Part shown: positions 59,923 to 64,000 of the stretch, in pieces
Numbering within the stretch: the first letter of the stretch is position 1
Layout: every line of letters begins with the position of its first letter
Assembly (NCBI RefSeq): GCF_020102855.1
Contig: NZ_JADHZD010000006.1
Span: 62,001-126,000, forward strand
Length of the DNA: 64,000 nucleotides
Source of the DNA: Nocardioides lacusdianchii
Lineage (GTDB): Bacteria; Actinomycetota; Actinomycetes; Propionibacteriales; Nocardioidaceae
Direction: 5' to 3'
The notes under the pieces: model-generated
What the model was told of the DNA's origin: nothing
The model's input: the letters and a program-made list of their open reading frames with translations, nothing else
Databases searched by the model: none
Position numbers and translations under genes: made by a program

Positions 59923-62130
59923 ATGGTCGCCATCACGCCGGACAGCCCGATCGGGGCGGTCTTCGGGAGCTCGCACAAGAAGCGCAAGCTCGCCGAGGAG
60001 GGCCTCGGCCTGCGCTCGGTCGGTGACCTCCTGCGCCACTTCCCGCGCCGCTACGTCGCCGCGACCGAGCTCTCCGAGGTCGCCACCCCGGTCGTCGGCG
60101 AGCAGCTGACCATCGTGGGGGAGGTGCGCTCGTGCTCCAGTGCCCCGTTCAGCGCCGGCAACCGTCGCCAGTGGCGTACGACGATCCGCCTGCGCACCGA
60201 CGGCCCCGACTTCTCCGTGACGCTGTTCAGCCCCTACAAGAACCTCGCCGACCGGCACGAGGCCGAGTTCGGGTGGGGGAGCAGGGCGCTCTTCACCGGC
60301 AAGGCCAAGCAGTTCCGCGGCAGCTGGCAGCTCGAGCAGGCCCACGGCTTCGCGCTCGACGGCGACGAGGGGGCGATGCTCAGCAAGCTGATCCCGGTCT
60401 ACCCGCTCACCGCCAAGCTCTACACGTGGGACCTCCAGAAGGTCATCGCCGCGACCCTCGACCTCGTCACCGGCGTGCCCGACGTCTTCACCCCCGAGCT
60501 CCGCGAGCGCTTCGAGCTGCTCACCGTCATGCAGGCGCTCCGGTGGATCCACGGCCCCGACGACTGGAGCCAGCTCGGTGCGGCGCAGAAGCGCTTCCGC
60601 TTCGAGGAGGCGCTCGTGCTCCAGCTCGTGCTCGCGCGGCGCCGCGCCGCGCACCGCGAGCAGGGCGCCCGATCACGTGCCGGTCGGCCCGACGGGATCC
60701 TGGCGGCCTTCGACGCCCGGCTGCCGTTCGAGCTCACCGGGGGACAGCGTGAGATCGGCGAGGTCGTCGCCGGAGAGCTGGCCCGCGACCACCCGATGAA
60801 CCGCCTCCTCCAGGGCGAGGTCGGCTCCGGCAAGACCCTGGTCGCCCTGCGCGCGATGCTCCAGGTCGTCGACTCCGGCGGGCAGGCAGCGCTGCTCGCC
60901 CCGACGGAGGTCCTGGCCCAGCAGCACCACCGCTCCATCTCCGCGATGCTCGGCGACCTCGCGCAGGGCGGGATGCTCGGCGGGGCCGCCGAGGCCACCG
61001 GCGTCGTGCTGCTCACCGGCTCCATGGGTCGCGCGGCCCGCCAGGAGGCCATGCTGCGCATCGTGACCGGCGAGGCCGGCATCGTCATCGGCACCCACGC
61101 CCTGCTGCAGGACAACGTCGAGTTCGCCGACCTCGGCCTGGTGGTCGTCGACGAGCAGCACCGCTTCGGCGTGGAGCAGCGCGCCGCGCTGACCGACAAG
61201 GCCGGCACCCCGCCCCACGTGCTGGTGATGACGGCGACGCCGATCCCGCGCACCGTCGCGATGACCGTCTTCGGTGACCTCGAGACCTCCGTGCTGGCAG
61301 AGCTGCCCGCGGGTCGCGCCCCCATCCAGACCAACGTCGTCCCGCTGGCCGACCAGCCCACCTGGATCGAGCGGGTGTGGCAGCGGGTGCGCGAGGAGGT
61401 CGAGAAGGGCCACCAGGTCTACGTCGTGTGCCCGCGCATCTCCGGCGACGCGGGCGAGGAGGGCGAGCGCGACCAGCTCGACCTCGACGAGGACGGCGCC
61501 GAGATCGCCCCGAAGCGCTCGCTGGCCGCGGTCGAGGAGGTGCACGCGGAGCTCTCCGCGGGGCCGCTCGCGGGACTGCGCACCGCCGTGCTCCACGGCC
61601 GCCTGGCCCCCGACGACAAGGACCGCACGATGCGCGCCTTCGCCGCGGGCGAGGTCGACGTGCTCGTCTCCACGACCGTCATCGAGGTCGGCGTCGACGT
61701 GCACAACGCCACCACGATGGTGCTCCTCGACGCCGACCGCTTCGGCGTCTCCCAGCTGCACCAGCTGCGCGGTCGCGTCGGTCGCGGCGGCCTGCCGGGG
61801 CTGTGCCTGCTGGTCTCCCACGCCGAGCTCGGCTCGCCCGCGCGCGACCGGCTCGACGCCGTCGCGTCCACCACCGACGGCTTCGAGCTGAGCCGCGTCG
61901 ACCTCGAGCAGCGGCGCGAGGGCGACGTGCTCGGCGCCAGCCAGTCCGGCTTCCGCTCGGGGCTGGTCTCCCTGCGCGTGCTGCGGGACGAGAAGACGAT
62001 CGTGCGTGCCCGCGAGGCCGCGGAGGCGCTACTCTCCGAGGATCCTGCGCTGGCGCAGGCGCCCGACCTGGCCGACGCCGTCGCCGAGGTCGAGCGCTCG
62101 GCGGCGTCGGAGTTCATGGAGAAGGGCTGA
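59923..62130 (+). CDS. recG: ATP-dependent DNA helicase RecG
   Basis: Superfamily 2 branch-migration helicase that remodels stalled forks and recombination intermediates. The protein is 735 residues. The N-terminal wedge (OB) domain covers about residues 50-150 (TIVGEVRSCSSAPFSAGNRR). Walker A is LLQGEVGSGKTLVALRAML, motif II is VVVDEQHRFGVEQR, motif III is MTATPIPRTVAMTVFGDLE, and the helicase C region has VLVSTTVIEVGVDVHNAT and QLRGRVGRGG. The C-terminal TRG segment is present (DVLGASQSGFRSGL). Start ATG 59923. Part of a DAK2-recG-rsmD-coaD series. Confidence 0.96.
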   Translation: MVAITPDSPIGAVFGSSHKKRKLAEEGLGLRSVGDLLRHFPRRYVAATELSEVATPVVGEQLTIVGEVRSCSSAPFSAGNRRQWRTTIRLRTDGPDFSVTLFSPYKNLADRHEAEFGWGSRALFTGKAKQFRGSWQLEQAHGFALDGDEGAMLSKLIPVYPLTAKLYTWDLQKVIAATLDLVTGVPDVFTPELRERFELLTVMQALRWIHGPDDWSQLGAAQKRFRFEEALVLQLVLARRRAAHREQGARSRAGRPDGILAAFDARLPFELTGGQREIGEVVAGELARDHPMNRLLQGEVGSGKTLVALRAMLQVVDSGGQAALLAPTEVLAQQHHRSISAMLGDLAQGGMLGGAAEATGVVLLTGSMGRAARQEAMLRIVTGEAGIVIGTHALLQDNVEFADLGLVVVDEQHRFGVEQRAALTDKAGTPPHVLVMTATPIPRTVAMTVFGDLETSVLAELPAGRAPIQTNVVPLADQPTWIERVWQRVREEVEKGHQVYVVCPRISGDAGEEGERDQLDLDEDGAEIAPKRSLAAVEEVHAELSAGPLAGLRTAVLHGRLAPDDKDRTMRAFAAGEVDVLVSTTVIEVGVDVHNATTMVLLDADRFGVSQLHQLRGRVGRGGLPGLCLLVSHAELGSPARDRLDAVASTTDGFELSRVDLEQRREGDVLGASQSGFRSGLVSLRVLRDEKTIVRAREAAEALLSEDPALAQAPDLADAVAEVERSAASEFMEKG

Positions 62131-62140
62131 GCACGGGCAG

Positions 62141-62710
62141 ATGACTCGCATCATCGGGGGATCGGCCGGGGGTCGGCGTCTGGAGACGCCCCGCGGCCAG
62201 ACGACGCGACCCACGAGCGACCGGGTGCGTGAGGCGCTCTTCTCGGCCGTCGAGTCGCGCACCGGCTCCCTCGACGGGCTGCGCTTCCTCGACCTCTACG
62301 CCGGCTCCGGAGCCGTCGGCCTCGAGGCGTGGTCGCGCGGCGCGGGCGTGGTGACGATGGTCGAGCAGGACCGGCGTACGGCCGCCCTCATCACCCGCAA
62401 CGCCGCCACGCTCGGCTTCTCCCGGGCCCGGGTGATCGCCGGCACGGTCGCCACCGTGCTCGCCTCCCCGCCTGCGGCCCCCTACGACGTGGTCTTCTCC
62501 GACCCGCCCTACCCCATGCCCGACACCGACGTGACCGCCGACCTCACCGCGCTCGTCGACCACGGGTGGCTCGTGCCCGGCGCCCTCGTGATCGTCGAGC
62601 GGGCCGCCAAGCGCAGCCAGGTCACGTGGCCCGACGGCATCGAGGAGGACCGCACGAAGCGCTACGGCGAGACCGCGCTTTGGTACGGTCACGCCACCCC
62701 GGCGCCCTGA
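62141..62710 (+). CDS. rsmD: 16S rRNA (guanine(966)-N2)-methyltransferase
   Basis: A 189-residue SAM-dependent methyltransferase acting on 16S rRNA. It starts MTRIIGGSAGGRRLETPRGQ (the family GGxxxGRxL pattern) and TRPTSDRVREALFSAV. The SAM motif is FLDLYAGSGAVGLEAWSRGA, and the catalytic motif is VVFSDPPYPMP (DPPY). Start ATG 62141, ten bases after recG; no strong ribosome binding site. Followed by coaD, a conserved pair in bacteria. Confidence 0.94.
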   Translation: MTRIIGGSAGGRRLETPRGQTTRPTSDRVREALFSAVESRTGSLDGLRFLDLYAGSGAVGLEAWSRGAGVVTMVEQDRRTAALITRNAATLGFSRARVIAGTVATVLASPPAAPYDVVFSDPPYPMPDTDVTADLTALVDHGWLVPGALVIVERAAKRSQVTWPDGIEEDRTKRYGETALWYGHATPAP

Positions 62711-62741
62711 CCGGGACCGCTCCACGACGGGAAGGACGCCT

Positions 62742-63227
62742 GTGCGTCGCGCTGTCTGCCCCGGGTCGTTCGACCCGGTGACCAACGGCCACCTCGACAT
62801 CATCGGGCGGGCCGCCCGGCTCTTCGACGAGGTCGTGGTCGCGATCGGCGTCAACATGAGCAAGAACCGGCTCTTCACCCCCGAGGAGCGCATCGCGATG
62901 CTCGAGGAGGCCACCTCCTCGATCGCCAACGTCCGGGTGGCCGGCTTCGACGGCCTGATCGTCGACTTCTGCCGCGAGAGCGACGCCGTCGCGATCGTCA
63001 AGGGCCTGCGCGGTGCCGTCGACTACGAGTACGAGCTCCCGATGGCCCAGATGAACTCCCACCTCACCGACGTGGAGACCGTCTTCCTCCCCGGTGCGGT
63101 CGGCAACGCGTTCGTGTCCTCCAGCCTGATCAAGGAGGTCGCGGCGCTGGGTGGCGACGTACGCGGTCTGGTGCCCGAGCCGGTCCGCGAGCAGCTGGTG
63201 CGCCGGCTGGCCGAGCGCCGGGGATGA
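62742..63227 (+). CDS. coaD: Phosphopantetheine adenylyltransferase
   Basis: Enzyme of the fourth coenzyme A step, adding AMP to 4'-phosphopantetheine. The protein is 161 residues. Nucleotidyltransferase motif: VCPGSFDPVTNGHLDIIGRA, with HxGH as TNGH. The other conserved regions are LRGAVDYEYELPMAQMN and VSSSLIKEVAALGGDV. Start GTG 62742 with GGGAAGGA seven bases upstream. It follows rsmD and precedes the DUF177/rpmF unit, which has its own promoter. Confidence 0.96.
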   Translation: MRRAVCPGSFDPVTNGHLDIIGRAARLFDEVVVAIGVNMSKNRLFTPEERIAMLEEATSSIANVRVAGFDGLIVDFCRESDAVAIVKGLRGAVDYEYELPMAQMNSHLTDVETVFLPGAVGNAFVSSSLIKEVAALGGDVRGLVPEPVREQLVRRLAERRG

Positions 63228-63248
63228 ACGCCCCGTCCCGCACCCGTT

Positions 63249-63277
63249 TTGCCCCGCCACACCGTGACGGATACGAT
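63249..63277 (+). promoter_or_regulatory. Promoter of the DUF177-rpmF unit
   Basis: TTGCCC (63249-63254) and TACGAT (63272-63277) are 17 bases apart. The predicted transcript begins around 63285 and would have a leader of about 30 bases before the TTG start, which has GGGAG upstream. Confidence 0.5.
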
Positions 63278-63315
63278 TCTCCGGTTGTGTCTGTGTCCAG
63301 TAGTGGGAGTTCGTC

Positions 63316-63903
63316 TTGACCAGCCTGGACCCGAAGGCGCCGCTCGTGCTCGACACCCGCGAGCTCGGCCGCCGTCCGGGGTCCCAGCGTGAAGTCGAGC
63401 TGACAGTTCCGGCACCGGCAGAACTTGGCATCGAAGTCCTCTCTGTCCCCGAAGGATCGCCGGTCGACCTCGACCTGCGCCTGGAGGCGGTCATGGAGGG
63501 CGTGCTGCTCACGGGCACGGCCACGGCCACGCTCGCGGGGGAGTGCGTACGGTGCCTGGAGCCGATCGAGGACGAGATCCACGCGCGGCTGCAGGAGCTC
63601 TACGTCTACCCCGACCAGCACGACAAGGCCGCGGAGCACGACGACCGTGACCTCGACGACGAGACCAGCCGGCTCGAGGACGACCTGGTCGACCTCGAGC
63701 CCCTGCTGCGGGACGCGGTGGTGCTCGCACTGCCGTTCCAGCCGCTGTGCTCCGAGGACTGCCCCGGACTGTGCACCGAGTGTGGTGCGCGGCTCGCGGA
63801 CGACCCGGACCACTCGCACGACGCACCGATCGACCCGCGCTGGGCGGGACTGCAGGACCTCCAGCAGGACACCGAGCAGGACACCCAGCACGACCAGGAC
63901 TGA
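63316..63903 (+). CDS. DUF177 (YceD) family protein
   Basis: A 195-residue acidic protein of the YceD/DUF177 family, linked to 23S rRNA accumulation and nearly always encoded just before rpmF. It shows the four-cysteine pattern ATLAGECVRCLEPI and LCSEDCPGLCTECGARL, likely zinc-binding. An unusual Gln/Asp-rich tail ends the protein (LQQDTEQDTQHDQD). Start TTG 63316 (MTSLDPKAPLVLD), supported by GGGAG seven bases upstream and by the family N-terminus. rpmF begins 65 bases later. Confidence 0.88.
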   Translation: MTSLDPKAPLVLDTRELGRRPGSQREVELTVPAPAELGIEVLSVPEGSPVDLDLRLEAVMEGVLLTGTATATLAGECVRCLEPIEDEIHARLQELYVYPDQHDKAAEHDDRDLDDETSRLEDDLVDLEPLLRDAVVLALPFQPLCSEDCPGLCTECGARLADDPDHSHDAPIDPRWAGLQDLQQDTEQDTQHDQD

Positions 63904-63968
63904 CTCCACCGGGAATCCCCGGCCGGAGACGCAAGGCCAAGCAAGCCGACGTAAGTAGGAGACACACC

Positions 63969-64000
63969 ATGGCTGTTCCGAAGCGGAAGATGTCGCGCAG
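63969..64000 (+). CDS. rpmF: 50S ribosomal protein L32, cut by window end
   Basis: The first ten codons read MAVPKRKMSR, the invariant L32 start, and AGGAG lies nine bases before the ATG. The gene runs off the window. It follows the DUF177 gene, as in most bacteria. Confidence 0.9.
   Translation, partial: MAVPKRKMSR

Overview
The window is a high-GC actinobacterial chromosome segment. A Nocardioides-like member of the Propionibacteriales is likely but not proven. Supporting signs are the base and codon bias, an NdgR/LtbR-type IclR regulator, F420 synthesis (CofC), a HupB with a long Lys/Ala/Pro tail, many leaderless genes, and short intergenic repeats of the form TCTCGATACGC...CTACTCGACC. 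Nearly all genes are chromosomal housekeeping genes. I see no integrase, transposase, CRISPR array, rRNA or replication origin.

Layout. 1-3.1 kb: ilvB (cut by the window edge), ilvN, ilvC. 3.2-7.9 kb: a cytosine/purine-type permease, a DsbA-family oxidoreductase, a YdeI-like protein and serA. 7.9-10.1 kb: divergent yczR (MocR-type regulator) and yczE (membrane protein) around a 29-bp palindrome. 10.1-12.4 kb: an exported protein with a SipW-type signal, followed by a signal peptidase fused to a LamG-like domain. 12.4-14.5 kb: gamma-glutamyltransferase and a methyltransferase. 14.5-17.3 kb: a branched-chain leader peptide, a 46-residue protein, leuB and ilvE. 17.4-22.8 kb: DUF2306 protein, a phage-like helicase, a DksA-type zinc finger protein, a Ser/Thr kinase, an HNH protein and a 5'-truncated metalloprotease remnant. 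22.9-24.6 kb: a Thr/Ile leader peptide, a terminator and cimA. 24.7-31 kb: TetR/FMN reductase pair, amidase, and the biotin importer bioYMN with divergent bioQ. 31-38 kb: small accessory genes, fumarylacetoacetase-fold hydrolase, gltX, CPBP protease, tRNA-Gln and tRNA-Glu. 37.4-43.3 kb: tctCBA plus a universal stress protein, divergent from a CitAB-type two-component system. 43.3-45.3 kb: Ada/AlkA fusion and ogt. 45.8-48.7 kb: ndgR divergent from leuCD. 48.8-52.1 kb: hupB, cofC, plsC-type acyltransferase, gpsA. 52.3-57.6 kb: sigma factor with a membrane partner, a Cys/Met-metabolism PLP enzyme, ddl, a DUF3515 lipoprotein, a RAM-domain protein, thiL. 57.8-64 kb: rpmB, DAK2 protein, recG, rsmD, coaD, DUF177 protein and the start of rpmF.

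Themes. Branched-chain amino acid synthesis is spread over five loci (ilvBNC, leuB, ilvE, cimA, leuCD) with ndgR. Two of them have short leader ORFs whose codons match the pathway: MSTSTTIIS before cimA, followed by a hairpin with a T-run, and MRSVFVLIVRRGGA before leuB. At least fourteen genes share a compact leaderless start, TANNNT, then 6-7 bases, then ATG or GTG.

The most unusual locus is the SipW-type pair at 10.1-12.2 kb. The signal peptidase carries, after a third hydrophobic segment, the same FTGxTRNSG junction found after the signal peptide of its neighbour. This suggests the protease polypeptide contains its own substrate and may release its LamG domain. Start sites of several genes are judgement calls and are flagged as such.
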